The notes under the pieces: generated by a model
The model's database searches: none
The model's input: the letters and a program-made list of their open reading frames with translations, nothing else
Told to the model about the DNA's origin: nothing
NCBI RefSeq assembly: GCF_030380735.1
Contig: NZ_JAUDRZ010000011.1
Span: forward strand, 62,001-126,000
Length of the DNA stretch: 64,000 nt
Direction of reading: 5' to 3'
Source of the DNA: Rhizobium sp. S152
Lineage (GTDB): Bacteria > Pseudomonadota > Alphaproteobacteria > Rhizobiales > Rhizobiaceae
In this document: one piece after another, positions 1 to 9,688 of the stretch
Position numbering within the stretch: the first letter of the stretch is position 1
Layout of the letters: every line of letters begins with the position of its first letter
Translations under genes and position numbers: made by a program

Positions 1-397
1 GCAGCGGCGGCCCGGCAACCGCGGCCTGCGATCCCGACAGCCCGGAAAAGCCGCCGAAAAGGCCGAAGGCGAGGACGCAGAGCGCGATCACGAAGGCGGC
101 GAACGTCTTGGCCGAGGACCGCTGCAGGAATTCCTCGCCCGCCTCGGCAAGCGACAAAAGCGTACCCCCGCCACCCGTCGCGGGTTCTTGAACCGCGAAG
201 GCGGAGGTCCGGCGCCGGTAGTTGTCGTTGACGGTGTTTCCTGAAAATGTCTGGCTGCGCTCGCGGCCGATCACCACGAATTCGGCGTCGGCGATATCAT
301 CGGGACGCGCGCGGCGGGGTTGGTGTTTGGCCGGCTCCGGCGGAATGAAATCATAGGCCCGGCCCGGCGCCTGCCGGCTGAAGGATGAGGAACTCAT
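1..397 (-). CDS. Hypothetical membrane protein, 3' end cut by window edge
   Basis: This is an open frame read leftward from an ATG at 397 (SSSSFSRQ...) that runs off the window without a stop, giving about 132 codons. The first 90 residues are polar, rich in Pro, Arg and Gln. A hydrophobic stretch near residues 98-118 looks like one membrane span. An in-frame GTG at 421 is an alternative start, but AAAAGG lies 8 nt before the ATG. It is divergent from ftsE with about 200 bp between them. I do not recognise the family. The position beside ftsE is suggestive only, and no function is assigned. Confidence 0.6.
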   Translation of the reverse strand, partial: MSSSSFSRQAPGRAYDFIPPEPAKHQPRRARPDDIADAEFVVIGRERSQTFSGNTVNDNYRRRTSAFAVQEPATGGGGTLLSLAEAGEEFLQRSSAKTFAAFVIALCVLAFGLFGGFSGLSGSQAAVAGPPL

Positions 398-602
398 GAT
401 GACGGCCTTTTCGGTGTCCACATGGTTTCGCGCCGAACGACAAATCCGGCATTGAAACGAATCCTCTCTACTCGTAAATTTTAATGGTTAACGCTTCGCA
501 AAGATCGCCATCAAAGCGACGCCTTTCCGGCGAAATTTACCCGTTGTTAACGGAGTTGGTTAACAAGTCTTGCGTTGAAACAACAAGAAACTGAGCTGCC
601 CG

Positions 603-1262
603 TTGATCCACTTCGAGAATGTCGGTTTGCGCTATGGCATGGGGCCGGAAATTCTCCGGGACCTGACATTCGACATTCCGAAGAAATCCTTCCAGTTCCT
701 GACCGGCCCTTCCGGCGCCGGCAAGACGACGCTGCTCAGGCTTCTGTTCCTGTCGCTGCAGCCGACGCGCGGGCTGATCCGCATGTTCGGCCGCGACATA
801 TCCGACATTCCGCGCGGCGAGCTGCCGCTGCTGCGCCGCCGCGTCGGCATCATCTTCCAGGAATTTCGCCTGCTCGATCACCTGACGACCTACGAGAACG
901 TGGCTCTGCCGCTGCGCGTGCGCGGCAAGGACGAGAGTTCCTACAAGACCGACGTGCTTGAGCTTCTGAAATGGGTCGGCCTCGGCGAGCGCATCAATGT
1001 GCTGCCGCCGGTGCTCTCTGGTGGCGAGAAGCAGCGCGCCGCGATCGCCCGCGCGCTGATCGACCGCCCCGAGATCCTGCTTGCCGACGAACCGACCGCC
1101 AACGTCGATCCGCCGATGGCCCGCCGTCTCCTTAACCTCTTCCTCGAACTCAACCGCCTGGGAACCGCCGTCGTGATCGCCACCCACGACCTGACGCTGA
1201 TGGACCAGGTGGAAGCCCGCCGCATGATTCTCTCGGAAGGGCATCTCGAAATCCATGACTGA
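603..1262 (+). CDS. ftsE: Cell division ATP-binding protein FtsE
   Basis: This is the ABC-type ATPase of the FtsEX complex, which couples ATP hydrolysis to activation of septal peptidoglycan hydrolases at the inner membrane. At 219 residues it is the family's usual length. Visible motifs are Walker A GPSGAGKT (35-42), the Q-loop glutamine at 86, the LSGGE signature (138-142), Walker B ILLADEP (158-164) and the switch histidine at 195. The start appears to be TTG at 603 (Ile-His-Phe-Glu follows), because no ATG gives the correct N-terminus. The last codons overlap the ftsX start by 8 nt, so translation is probably coupled. Confidence 0.96.
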   Translation: MIHFENVGLRYGMGPEILRDLTFDIPKKSFQFLTGPSGAGKTTLLRLLFLSLQPTRGLIRMFGRDISDIPRGELPLLRRRVGIIFQEFRLLDHLTTYENVALPLRVRGKDESSYKTDVLELLKWVGLGERINVLPPVLSGGEKQRAAIARALIDRPEILLADEPTANVDPPMARRLLNLFLELNRLGTAVVIATHDLTLMDQVEARRMILSEGHLEIHD

Positions 1263-2262
1263 GCCCACATCCCGCGCACCCAACCCCGCATCGAAGGGCC
1301 AGAAACGGCCGGAGATGAAGGTGCGCCCGACGGCGCCGATCCTGCCCTCGGCCAATATTCAGGGCAACGCGCTGACGGTCGTGATCGCCATCATGGCCTT
1401 CCTCGCCTGCCTGACGCTCGGCGGTGTCTCCATGGTGCGTTCGACCGCGTCCAGCTGGGAAAGCCAGATTTCCCGCGAGATCACCATCCAGATCAAGCCG
1501 GACGACGGCCTGGATATGGACAAGGCGCTGCAGCAGGCCCGCGAGATCGCGCTGACCTTCGTCGGCACCAAGGATGGCCAGATCGTAGACGAGGCCGCCA
1601 CCGCACGCCTGCTCGAGCCCTGGCTGGGCGCCGGCCTCGATATCAAGGAACTGCCCGTTCCGCGCCTCGTCATCGTCACCATCGACGAAAGCAATCCGCC
1701 GGACTTCGAGGCAATGCGCGCGCTCCTGAAGGAAAGCATCCCGCAATCCTCGCTCGACGACCACCGCACCTGGGTCGACCGGCTGGTCTCCATGGCGCAC
1801 ACGACTGTCATGATCGGCACCGGCGTACTGCTGCTGGTCTTCTCGGCGATGGTGCTCACGGTCGTCTTCGCCACCCGCGGCGCGATGTCGGGCAACCGGC
1901 ATATCGTCGAGGTCCTGCATTTTGTCGGCGCCGAGGGTTCCTTCGTCGCCACCGAGTTCCAGAAGCACTTCCTGAAGATCAGCCTCAAGGGCTCGGCAAT
2001 CGGCAGCGCGCTGGCCGCGCTCTTCTTCATGAGCGCCGGCTTCCTGCAGAGCCGCACACTGGCGACGCCGCAGACCGACCAGGCGACCGCGCTCTTCGGC
2101 ACCTTTTCCGTGGGGGCGCTCGGCTATGCCGGGATCTTCGCGACGATGATCGTCATCGCGCTGCTGACCACCTTCACCGCGCGCCTCACCGTCATGCGCA
2201 CGATCTACGAAATCGACACCCTGCGCTCGGATCCCACCCGCGCCGATGGTCTCACCAATTGA
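1255..2262 (+). CDS. ftsX: Cell division protein FtsX (permease-like)
   Basis: FtsX is the membrane partner of FtsE and passes its ATPase cycle to periplasmic amidase activators. The protein has 335 residues. After a polar N-terminus comes a first membrane span at about 36-60, then a large periplasmic loop. Three further spans lie at about 183-207, 244-264 and 283-306, which is the FtsX four-span plan. The ATG overlaps the end of ftsE. The cytoplasmic N-terminus is Pro/Lys-rich and about 35 residues long. Confidence 0.93.
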   Translation: MTEPTSRAPNPASKGQKRPEMKVRPTAPILPSANIQGNALTVVIAIMAFLACLTLGGVSMVRSTASSWESQISREITIQIKPDDGLDMDKALQQAREIALTFVGTKDGQIVDEAATARLLEPWLGAGLDIKELPVPRLVIVTIDESNPPDFEAMRALLKESIPQSSLDDHRTWVDRLVSMAHTTVMIGTGVLLLVFSAMVLTVVFATRGAMSGNRHIVEVLHFVGAEGSFVATEFQKHFLKISLKGSAIGSALAALFFMSAGFLQSRTLATPQTDQATALFGTFSVGALGYAGIFATMIVIALLTTFTARLTVMRTIYEIDTLRSDPTRADGLTN

Positions 2263-2330
2263 ATTGACGACGCAATTTTTGCCATGAAAGCGTCTGTTCC
2301 CCGCCGCAATCTGCATATATTTTTCGATTC

Positions 2331-3047
2331 ATGAGCATGGGTCACATGTACCGCAATTCGATTCGTTCGAAGTCGGAGCTTAATCGCACCGGCGGCGAGC
2401 CCGCGCGCCGTGGGCCCGTGCGCCGCATGCTGCGCTGGGGCGGTGTGCTTTTCGTTCTCACGACGGCGGTGATCTTCGTCGGCTTCCTGCGCTTCGCCGA
2501 TTCGGTGACGACGCTGAAACCGCCGGCAGAACCGCATGCCGACGCCATCATCGTGCTCACCGGTGGCTACCAGCGCATAGACCAGGCCGTCGAGCTTCTA
2601 CAGAAGGGCGCCGGCCAGCGCCTGCTGATCTCCGGCGTCCACCCGTCGACCACGCCACGCCAGATCAGAAAGATGACGCAGGCCTCGCCGGAGCTATTCT
2701 CCTGCTGCGTCGACGTCGGCTACGACGCGCTCGACACCATCGGCAACGCCGAGGAAGCGACCAACTGGATTCACGCCAAGGGCTACAAGAGCGTTCTCGT
2801 CGTCACCAACAACTACCACATGCCCCGTAGTCTGGCGGAACTCGCCTATGTCGACCCGGACACCCAGTTCATTGCCTATCCCGTCGTCAATACCGACCTG
2901 AAGAACAGTGACTGGTTTGCCAATCCGGATGCCATGCGGGTGATGCTGGCCGAATATGCCAAGGTGCTCTTCGCCGGCGCCCGCAACATCACCGGCCTTT
3001 GGCGCCATCCGGGCCTGCGTTCGGCGGAGCCGGACACAGATAGCTGA
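2331..3047 (+). CDS. YdcF/ElyC-like DUF218 membrane protein
   Basis: The 238-residue protein has one N-terminal span (about 36-58) followed by a DUF218 domain. That domain contains the characteristic D-A-I-I-V-L-T-G-G strand, an N-A-E-E-A block and the V-V-T-N-N-Y-H-M-P-R-S segment. DUF218 proteins such as SanA and ElyC are linked to envelope integrity and lipid-carrier or peptidoglycan metabolism, but the reaction is not settled. It lies 68 bp after ftsX on the same strand and just before plsC, so it may be in the same transcript. There are three close ATGs (2331, 2337, 2346), and the exact start is uncertain. Confidence 0.85.
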   Translation: MSMGHMYRNSIRSKSELNRTGGEPARRGPVRRMLRWGGVLFVLTTAVIFVGFLRFADSVTTLKPPAEPHADAIIVLTGGYQRIDQAVELLQKGAGQRLLISGVHPSTTPRQIRKMTQASPELFSCCVDVGYDALDTIGNAEEATNWIHAKGYKSVLVVTNNYHMPRSLAELAYVDPDTQFIAYPVVNTDLKNSDWFANPDAMRVMLAEYAKVLFAGARNITGLWRHPGLRSAEPDTDS

Positions 3048-3128
3048 GCCGATAGCTTTTTATGTCGGGCGATTTCGTGTAGGAGGGCGCAGCCGCTGAT
3101 CCTGCGGAAACCGGCCTTGGGAAAGTTC

Positions 3129-3926
3129 ATGATCGCCCTGCGTTCCGTCCTCTTCAACACGATCTTCTACGCCAATCTCATTCTGCGGATGATCGTGCTA
3201 TCGCCCTACTACTTCCTCGTCTCGCGCAAGCGCGCCTACAGCATCCCGAAGAACTGGGCGCTCTCGAACCATTGGCTGATGGAAAAGATCGTCGGCACCA
3301 CCTTCGAGATCGAGGGATTGGAGAACCTGCCAGAGGGCGGCTATATCCTGGCGCCCAAGCACCAGTCCTTCTGGGACACCTACGCGCTGCTGCCGTGGCT
3401 GAAGGACCCGGTCTATATCCTGAAGCGCGAGCTGATGTGGATCCCGCTGTTCGGCTGGTACGCGAAAAAGCAGCGAATGATCCCTATCAACCGCGGCGCC
3501 CGCGGCAAGGTCATGGTCGAGGCGCTACGCCGCACCAAGGAAGAGCTCGCCACCGGCCGCCAGTTGATCATCTATCCCGAAGGCACCCGCCGTCCACCGG
3601 GCGCCGAGCCGGTCTACAAATACGGCATCGCCCGCATGTACCGCGACCTGCAGCTGCCGGTCGTACCCGTCGCCATGCATCCCGGCCTGTTCTGGCCGCG
3701 CCATACGACGATGCGCTACCCCGGCCATTTCAAGGTCAGGATCCTGCCGCCGATCATGCCGGGCATGGATCCCGACGCCTTCTTCGCGCATCTGATCGAG
3801 GTGACGGAAAAGGCAAGCGACGAGCTCCTCGTCGACGCCGCGCAAAGAAATCCCGAGCTTCCCCTGCCGCCCACCGCCGTCGAGCGGCTGGCCGAGATCG
3901 ACAGAAAAAAGGCGGTCACGGCCTGA
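3129..3926 (+). CDS. 1-acyl-sn-glycerol-3-phosphate acyltransferase (PlsC family)
   Basis: A lysophospholipid acyltransferase that would acylate lysophosphatidic acid (or a related lysolipid) at the inner membrane. The catalytic H-x4-D motif is present as HQSFWD, and the substrate-binding block is E-G-T-R in a YPEGTRRPPG context about 70 residues later. The N-terminus is a hydrophobic anchor. I chose the ATG at 3129 (GGAAAG just upstream). A TTG at 3117 would add four residues. About 265 residues is normal for PlsC. It converges on the chaC-like gene with only 3 bp between stop codons. Paralogues are common, so the acyl acceptor is not certain. Confidence 0.9.
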   Translation: MIALRSVLFNTIFYANLILRMIVLSPYYFLVSRKRAYSIPKNWALSNHWLMEKIVGTTFEIEGLENLPEGGYILAPKHQSFWDTYALLPWLKDPVYILKRELMWIPLFGWYAKKQRMIPINRGARGKVMVEALRRTKEELATGRQLIIYPEGTRRPPGAEPVYKYGIARMYRDLQLPVVPVAMHPGLFWPRHTTMRYPGHFKVRILPPIMPGMDPDAFFAHLIEVTEKASDELLVDAAQRNPELPLPPTAVERLAEIDRKKAVTA

Positions 3927-3929
3927 TCA

Positions 3930-4460
3930 TCAGGCCGCCCGCAGCCGCTCCACCTCGCCCACGACCTGCTCCAGCCAGTGATCGCGGATGCCCATGCTCT
4001 TCAGGTGCTCCAGCGTGTTGAAGACATAGGCGTCGTTCGGCCCCGACTGCCCGCTGGCGCTGTGAACCACCCGCGCCGCGGCAACCGCATCCAGCGCCCC
4101 GGCATACTGTGTGTGGCGGCGGTCGACGATATAGGCGACCGCCCGGCGGCTGCGGCCATCCGCCAGCCGCAATGGAACATGTCGCTCCAGATAGACGTTG
4201 GTGACAAGTTCGCGGGCCCGAAGATACTCGATCACACCGCCCCATTCGTCATGCGCGATGCGGAACGCCATGCCCCGGCAGGAACCGCCGTGGTCGAGCC
4301 CCAGCACCAGCCCCGGATGCTCTTGCGTTCCCCTGTGGACCCATGAGCGAACGCAGAGCGAGCGTCGGTAGCCGTGAATAAGCGCCTGAGAACGCTCCAG
4401 AAACGCAAAGCCCGGGTTCCACATCAGGGATCCATAGCCAAATACCCAAAATTCGTCCAT
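3930..4460 (-). CDS. ChaC-type gamma-glutamylcyclotransferase
   Basis: The 176-residue protein opens with the family hallmark V-F-G-Y-G-S-L-M-W-N-P. It continues with the R-S-L-C-V and S-x-x-H-R-G-T blocks and G-x-A-F-R-I, all typical of ChaC, which cleaves glutathione to 5-oxoproline and Cys-Gly in the cytosol. The length agrees with bacterial ChaC proteins. The gene is divergent from the DUF2125 gene with a 51-bp gap. The role in glutathione turnover is inferred from the family. Confidence 0.9.
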   Translation of the reverse strand: MDEFWVFGYGSLMWNPGFAFLERSQALIHGYRRSLCVRSWVHRGTQEHPGLVLGLDHGGSCRGMAFRIAHDEWGGVIEYLRARELVTNVYLERHVPLRLADGRSRRAVAYIVDRRHTQYAGALDAVAAARVVHSASGQSGPNDAYVFNTLEHLKSMGIRDHWLEQVVGEVERLRAA

Positions 4461-4511
4461 ATCCCACGCCAGACCGAGAATCCCATTCGCGACTCACCAT
4501 TGGAGAACAAC

Positions 4512-5513
4512 ATGGCAGCGTCAAGCCAATCCCGCAGCGGCAGGAAATTCTGGTTGCTGGGCGGCGGCATCGTTCTGGTGATCGCGCTTTACACCGGCGC
4601 CTGGTTCTACGCCGCCTCGCAGCTGAAGAACACCGTGCTGCGGGCGATCGCCCCGCGCGATACGGCCGGTGTCAGTAGCGAGTGCACGGATATGGACGTG
4701 CGCGGCTTTCCCTTCCGCATCGGGCTGTTCTGCTCGAAGGTGGATGTCGACGACAACGTCAACGGCGTTTCAGCGAGCTTCGGCGCCCTGCGCTCGGCCG
4801 CCCAGGTCTATGCGCCTGGCCACATCGTCTGGGAACTCGATTCGCCCACCGAGATCCGCACCGCGCACGGCCTGTCGATCAATGCCGAATGGGAAAAGCT
4901 GCAGTCGAGCCTGGTCACCAAGTTTCGCGGCATCGATCGCTCCTCCACCGTCATCGACGGTCTGAAGGCGGTCGCCGTTTCCTCGCAGACCGGCCAGACG
5001 ATCGATTTCAACGCCGCCCATACCGAGATCCACCTGCGCCAGAACGGCGCCGATCTCGACGGTGCGATCTCGCTCACGGATTCCGACACCTCGATCAAGG
5101 ATTGGCCGCAACTGCTGCCGAAGCTCTCGGCCAGCATCGACGTGACGCTTGCCGGCAAGGCTGGTCTGGTCGATGGCAGCGACCGCCGAGGGCTCTATGG
5201 CTCCAGCGGCGAGCTGCGCAAGGTCGTGGCCGATATCGGTGACGGCAAGGTGATGACGCTGACAGGCCCGTTCACCTTTGACGAGGAGGGTTATCTCTCA
5301 GGAAAATTCAAGCTGGAGATCCAGGAACTCGGCCAATGGCGCAACAGCATCAAGCAGACGTTCCCTGACATGGCGAAGACCGTCGACACCGCCGCGAAGC
5401 TCCTGAAGGCGCTTGCCGGCGGCGGCGATACGGTCTCGGTCGACCTCGTCGTCGCACGCGGCAACGCCACCGTCGGCGGCTTCATCCCGCTCGGCTCGAT
5501 CCCGCCGATCTGA
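4512..5513 (+). CDS. DUF2125 domain-containing exported protein
   Basis: The 333-residue protein has an N-terminal membrane anchor or signal (residues about 12-32, W-L-L-G-G-G-I-V-L-V-I-A). The rest is beta-rich and contains the conserved D-V-R-G-F-P-F-R-I segment followed by a Cys, typical of DUF2125 in Alphaproteobacteria. The function is unknown, with probable periplasmic or membrane-anchored localisation. The start at 4512 is preferred because TTGGAGAAC precedes it. An upstream in-frame extension would run antisense through the chaC promoter. Confidence 0.82.
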   Translation: MAASSQSRSGRKFWLLGGGIVLVIALYTGAWFYAASQLKNTVLRAIAPRDTAGVSSECTDMDVRGFPFRIGLFCSKVDVDDNVNGVSASFGALRSAAQVYAPGHIVWELDSPTEIRTAHGLSINAEWEKLQSSLVTKFRGIDRSSTVIDGLKAVAVSSQTGQTIDFNAAHTEIHLRQNGADLDGAISLTDSDTSIKDWPQLLPKLSASIDVTLAGKAGLVDGSDRRGLYGSSGELRKVVADIGDGKVMTLTGPFTFDEEGYLSGKFKLEIQELGQWRNSIKQTFPDMAKTVDTAAKLLKALAGGGDTVSVDLVVARGNATVGGFIPLGSIPPI

Positions 5514-5516
5514 TTG

Positions 5517-6446
5517 TCAGGGCTTCTTCTCGAGCGTGTGCGGCCGGCCGAAGTCGGGGGCATCGACGTCCTGGCCTGCCTCGATGATCGAACGGCGGAT
5601 GGCGCGGGTGCGGGTGAAGAGATCGAAAATCTTGTCGCCCTCGCCCCAGCGGATCGCCCGCTGCAGGTAGGCGAGGTCCTCGGAAAACCGCGCCAGCATC
5701 TCCAGGATCGCATCCTTGTTGTGCAGGCAGACGTCACGCCACATCGTCGGGTCGGAGGCCGCCAGACGCGTGAAGTCGCGGAAGCCTGATGCTGAATATT
5801 TGATAACTTCGGACTGCGTGACCGTTCCGAGATCATCCGCCGTGCCGACGATGTTGTAGGCAATCAGGTGCGGCAGGTGCGAGACGATCGCCAACACCTT
5901 GTCGTGATGCTCCGGGTCCATTACGTCGATCTTCGAGCCCAGCGTTTCCCAGAAACGGCTGAGCGTCCTCAGCGCCGTCTCGTCCGTATCGGCAAGCGGC
6001 GTGAAGATGCACCAGCGCCCTTCGAACAGGCCGGGGAAACCGGCATCCGGGCCGGATTTTTCCGTACCCGCCAGCGGGTGGCCTGGAATGAAGTGGACGT
6101 TATCGGGCATGTGCGGCTGCATCTGGGCGATGACCGACGCCTTGGTCGAGCCGACATCGGTGACGATCGCGCCCGGCTTCAGGCTGCCGGCAATCTCCCT
6201 GGCAACCGCCTCCGACGCGCCGACCGGCACCGAGACGATGACGAGGTCCGCATCCTTGACCGCTTCGGCCGAAGACGTCGTGTAGCGATCGCCGAGCTCA
6301 AGCTCTTCCGCCCGCGTCAGCGTCTCGGCGCTGCGGGTGGCGATGACCACCTCTTTCGCCAGCCCCAGCCGCTTGATGTCATGCGCCAGCGACGAGCCGA
6401 TCAGGCCGATGCCGATAAGCGCGATGCGATCGAACTGGACCGTCAT
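5517..6446 (-). CDS. tyrC: Prephenate/arogenate dehydrogenase
   Basis: This enzyme catalyses NAD(P)-dependent oxidative decarboxylation in tyrosine biosynthesis. An N-terminal Rossmann motif G-I-G-L-I-G-S-S is at about 12-19. The TyrA core motifs G-H-P-L-A-G-T-E and S-H-L-P-H-L-I-A follow. At 309 residues it has no fused chorismate mutase or ACT domain, as in alphaproteobacterial TyrC. Its ATG overlaps the hisC stop by 4 nt (ATGA), so the two are translationally coupled. Prephenate versus arogenate specificity cannot be read from the sequence. Confidence 0.92.
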   Translation of the reverse strand: MTVQFDRIALIGIGLIGSSLAHDIKRLGLAKEVVIATRSAETLTRAEELELGDRYTTSSAEAVKDADLVIVSVPVGASEAVAREIAGSLKPGAIVTDVGSTKASVIAQMQPHMPDNVHFIPGHPLAGTEKSGPDAGFPGLFEGRWCIFTPLADTDETALRTLSRFWETLGSKIDVMDPEHHDKVLAIVSHLPHLIAYNIVGTADDLGTVTQSEVIKYSASGFRDFTRLAASDPTMWRDVCLHNKDAILEMLARFSEDLAYLQRAIRWGEGDKIFDLFTRTRAIRRSIIEAGQDVDAPDFGRPHTLEKKP

Positions 6447-7552
6447 GGTTTCCGCCCCATGAATTCACCGAGCGCCTCGATGACGCCGCGGTTCGCTTCT
6501 TCCGGACCGATGCTCATGCGCAGCGAATTGGCAAAGCCGTAGCCCTTGACCGCGCGCAGGATATAGCCGCGGCTGGTGAGGAATTCGTCGGCATCGGCGG
6601 CGCGCTTGCCGTCGACATCGGGGAAATGCATCAGCACGAAGTTAGCCACCGAAGGCGTCACCTCGATGCCGAAGCCTTCCAGAGCACCTGTCAGCTTTTC
6701 GATCCACATCTGGTTGAAGGCGACGGCTTCCTGCAGGAAGGCCTGGTCGCGAATGGCGGCCGCACCTGCGGAGATCGCCGCGGAATTCATGTTGAACGGG
6801 CCGCGGACGCGGTTGAGCGCATCGATGATCTCGGCCGGCGCATACATCCAGCCGACGCGCAACGCGGCAAGGCCGTAGACCTTCGAGAAGGTGCGGGTCA
6901 TCACCACGTTCGCATTGGAAGACACGATCTCGATGCCCGCCTCGTAGTCGTTGCGACGAACATATTCGGCATAGGCCGCGTCGAGCACCAGCACGACATC
7001 CTTGGGCAGCGCCGCCTGCAGCCGGCGGATCTCGCTGACCGGCACGTAGGTCCCGGTCGGATTGCCGGGATTGGCGATGAATACCATCTTCGTGTTCTCG
7101 GTCACGGCCGCCAGGATCGCGTCGACGTCGACGGTGCGGTTCTTCTCCTTCACCGTCACAGGCGTGGCGCCAGCGCCCATGATCTGGATCTTGTAGACGA
7201 GGAAGCCATGCTCGGTGATGATGGCTTCGTCGCCAGGCGCGAGGTAGACGTGGCAGAGCAGGCCGAGCAGCTCGTCCGAACCGTTGCCGCAGAGGATATT
7301 GGCCGCATTCAGCCCGTGCACCGAGGCGATCGCCTCGCGCAGCTCGACGGCCTGGCCGTCGGGATAGCGCTCGAGATTGTCGGCGGCGGCGCGGAAGGCC
7401 TCGATCGCCTTCGGGCTGGCGCCCAGCGGATTTTCGTTGGAGGAGAGCTTGTAGACCCTGGCCACGCCGGGGGCATGTTCCTTGCCCGGCACATAGGCTG
7501 CGATATCCAGAATACCGGGACGCGGAACGGGCTTGCTCTTCTCTACGCTCAT
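6443..7552 (-). CDS. hisC: Histidinol-phosphate aminotransferase (possibly also aromatic aminotransferase)
   Basis: A PLP-dependent fold-I aminotransferase of 369 residues. The N-P-G-N-P-T-G block is at about 161-167, the D-A-A-Y-A-E motif near 191, and the Schiff-base lysine is K224 in T-F-S-K-V-Y-G-L. I start it at ATG 7552; the longer open frame upstream has unrelated Arg-rich sequence. It is directly followed by, and overlaps, tyrC. HisC homologues placed with tyrC often also transaminate prephenate or aromatic keto acids, which is an inference here. Confidence 0.92.
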   Translation of the reverse strand: MSVEKSKPVPRPGILDIAAYVPGKEHAPGVARVYKLSSNENPLGASPKAIEAFRAAADNLERYPDGQAVELREAIASVHGLNAANILCGNGSDELLGLLCHVYLAPGDEAIITEHGFLVYKIQIMGAGATPVTVKEKNRTVDVDAILAAVTENTKMVFIANPGNPTGTYVPVSEIRRLQAALPKDVVLVLDAAYAEYVRRNDYEAGIEIVSSNANVVMTRTFSKVYGLAALRVGWMYAPAEIIDALNRVRGPFNMNSAAISAGAAAIRDQAFLQEAVAFNQMWIEKLTGALEGFGIEVTPSVANFVLMHFPDVDGKRAADADEFLTSRGYILRAVKGYGFANSLRMSIGPEEANRGVIEALGEFMGRKP

Positions 7553-7647
7553 GGGATCGACCTTGGAAAAACGCCGGGAAATCCGGCCAAAAATTGCCCT
7601 GAGGCAATAGAACGGAAAGGCGATCTTGTCGAGAGCGAGCTTGGGCT

Positions 7648-8388
7648 TTACCGGCTGCGCGTCGTCGGCACGCCGTGCGGCGCGAGGACGGGCACGAAGA
7701 CGCGGCGCGAGGCGCGGGCGGCGACGGGAAGGCCCTGATAAAGCCGCTTCTGCGCCTCGACGATGATGGCGCCGGAAAAGGCCGGCCACATGGTCCGTCC
7801 GACTCGCTCGAAGGCGCTGCGCAGCCGCATCACCGTGCCCAGCTTCGATGGCGGAAACAGCAGCGCCTCGGCGGTTGCTCCGGGCGTGAAGTTGGTTTCG
7901 CGCAGCAGATGAGTCAGCTGCCCGCGCGAATAGGGCCGCCCGGAGCCGAAGGGCGTGTGCTCCATGCGTGCCCAGACGCCGCGGCGGTTGGGCACGACGA
8001 TGACGAGCCGCCCGCCCGGCGCCAGCACCCGCCAGATCTCCTTCAGCGTCTCGCGCGGATTTTCGGCGAATTCGAGCGAATGCACCATGAGGATACGGTC
8101 GATCGACGAGTCCGGCAGCGGCAGTTCCTCGTCGAAGATCAGCGCGGTGGAGGACAGCGACCCCATCGGCCAGTTCACCGCCCCCTGCCCCGCCGGCATG
8201 AAGGCGAAGGTGCGCTCCGTATCCGCCTGGAAACGATCGAGAAACGGCACGGCATAGCCGATGCCGACCAGCCGCTCCTGCGGCAGCCGCACCCAGAGCG
8301 ACGACAAGGCCATGCTGATCGACTGCTCGGCGATACGGCCGAGATCGGAATGATAGAACTGACGTAGGTCGACAATATCGGCGTGCAT
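7648..8388 (-). CDS. Class I SAM-dependent methyltransferase
   Basis: The 246-residue protein has a methyltransferase_11-like core. It contains the acidic strand [11 protein letters not shown], the motif H-S-L-E-F-A-E-N-P and the post-motif [14 protein letters not shown]. The glycine-rich SAM loop is divergent (V-G-I-G-Y-A-V-P). The substrate is unknown. I start it at ATG 8388 because the longer open frame continues antisense into gloB. It is divergent from gloB, with 90 bp between, and sits 95 bp upstream of hisC on the same strand. The gloB pairing is recurrent in rhizobia as far as I recall. Confidence 0.85.
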   Translation of the reverse strand: MHADIVDLRQFYHSDLGRIAEQSISMALSSLWVRLPQERLVGIGYAVPFLDRFQADTERTFAFMPAGQGAVNWPMGSLSSTALIFDEELPLPDSSIDRILMVHSLEFAENPRETLKEIWRVLAPGGRLVIVVPNRRGVWARMEHTPFGSGRPYSRGQLTHLLRETNFTPGATAEALLFPPSKLGTVMRLRSAFERVGRTMWPAFSGAIIVEAQKRLYQGLPVAARASRRVFVPVLAPHGVPTTRSR

Positions 8389-8478
8389 TGCGACAAATGT
8401 TATCGATAGCCGGTTGGACTTCAAGGGGCGACCCTCTACATTCCCGGTATGCCCGAGATAATGAGGTCGCCTTAAATT

Positions 8479-9249
8479 ATGAAACCATTGAATCTGGAAG
8501 TTTTTCTCTGCCGAACCGATAATTTCGGCGTACTGGTCCATGATCCCGAGACCGGCAACACGGCGTCGATCGATGCCCCGGATGCCGATGCGGTGAAGGC
8601 GGCTGCCGATCGCCGTGGCTGGAAGATTTCCCATATCCTGACCACCCATCACCATACCGACCATGTCGAGGGCAATCTTGCGCTGAAGGAGCACTACGGC
8701 TGCGAGATCATCGGCCCGATCAACGAGGCGGTGGCGATTCCCGGCCTCGACCGGACCATGGCCGACGGCGACACCTTCCTGTTCGGCGACCACACCGTCA
8801 GCGTCATCGAGACCCCCGGCCACACCGCCGGCCACATCTGCTACCACTTCGTCGACGACAAGCTGCTGTTTGCCGCCGATACGCTGTTCGCGCTCGGCTG
8901 TGGCCGCCTGTTCGAGCGCCCGCCCGCCGATATGTGGCATTCGCTGCAGAAGCTTGCCGTGCTGCCGGATGAAACAGCGATCTATTTCGGCCACGAATAC
9001 ACGCTCACCAACGCCAGCTTCGCAGTGACGATCGATCCCGACAACGAGCGCCTGAGGAGCCGCGCCGCCGAGATCGAGGCGTTGCGCGCCGAAGGCAAGT
9101 TCACCATCCCGACGACGCTTGCGCTCGAGAAGGAAACCAACCCCTTCCTGCGCGCCGCCGATCCGGCCATTCGCCGCAACCTTTTGATGGAAAGCAAGAC
9201 CAACGAGGAGGTCTTCGCCGAAATCCGCAGGCGCAAAGACAATTTCTGA
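8479..9249 (+). CDS. gloB: Hydroxyacylglutathione hydrolase (glyoxalase II)
   Basis: A metallo-beta-lactamase-fold hydrolase that converts S-D-lactoylglutathione to D-lactate and glutathione, the second step of methylglyoxal detoxification. The metal motif is THHHTDH (56-62). Further ligands are the His in E-T-P-G-H-T-A-G-H, the Asp in F-A-A-D-T-L-F, and the late F-G-H-E-Y-T block. At 256 residues it is of typical length, with the C-terminal glyoxalase-II helical domain ending in R-R-R-K-D-N-F. The stop overlaps the next start by one base (TGATG). Confidence 0.95.
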   Translation: MKPLNLEVFLCRTDNFGVLVHDPETGNTASIDAPDADAVKAAADRRGWKISHILTTHHHTDHVEGNLALKEHYGCEIIGPINEAVAIPGLDRTMADGDTFLFGDHTVSVIETPGHTAGHICYHFVDDKLLFAADTLFALGCGRLFERPPADMWHSLQKLAVLPDETAIYFGHEYTLTNASFAVTIDPDNERLRSRAAEIEALRAEGKFTIPTTLALEKETNPFLRAADPAIRRNLLMESKTNEEVFAEIRRRKDNF

Positions 9250-9686
9250 TGCCGGCTAAAGAGATGACGGCGGACGACATCATCCGCGAACTCGCCATGC
9301 AGCCGCACCCCGAGGGCGGCTGGTACATCCAGACCTTTCGCGACAGCGACACCGATGCGCGCGGCCACTCGACCGCGATCTACTATCTGCTGAAATCAGG
9401 GCAGCGCTCGCACTGGCATCGCGTCCATGACGCAGCCGAGGTCTGGCACTATTACGCCGGCGCGCCGCTGGCGCTGCATCGAGCCGCCGATGGCGGCAAA
9501 AGCGAAACGCTGACGCTCGGCCCGGATATCCTGGGCGGCGAGCGCCCGCAGGCGGTCATTCCCGCCAACTGGTGGCAATCGGCCGAAACGCTGGGCGACT
9601 ATACGCTGGTCGGCTGCACGGTTGCGCCCGGCTTCGAGTTCTCAAGCTTCGAGATGGCACCGAAGGACTGGGCTCCGGCGTCCTGA
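9249..9686 (+). CDS. Cupin domain-containing protein (DUF985 family)
   Basis: The 145-residue protein matches DUF985 cupins: H-P-E-G-G-W-Y near residue 20, then S-H-W-H-R-V-H-D-A-A-E-V-W-H-Y-Y carrying the cupin metal histidines, and P-A-N-W-W-Q-S-A with V-A-P-G-F-E-F near the end. The family is of uncertain function. It is translationally coupled to gloB (overlap TGATG), so co-expression with the glyoxalase gene is likely. It ends 3 bp from the convergent exporter gene. Confidence 0.87.
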   Translation: MPAKEMTADDIIRELAMQPHPEGGWYIQTFRDSDTDARGHSTAIYYLLKSGQRSHWHRVHDAAEVWHYYAGAPLALHRAADGGKSETLTLGPDILGGERPQAVIPANWWQSAETLGDYTLVGCTVAPGFEFSSFEMAPKDWAPAS

Positions 9687-9688
9687 GA

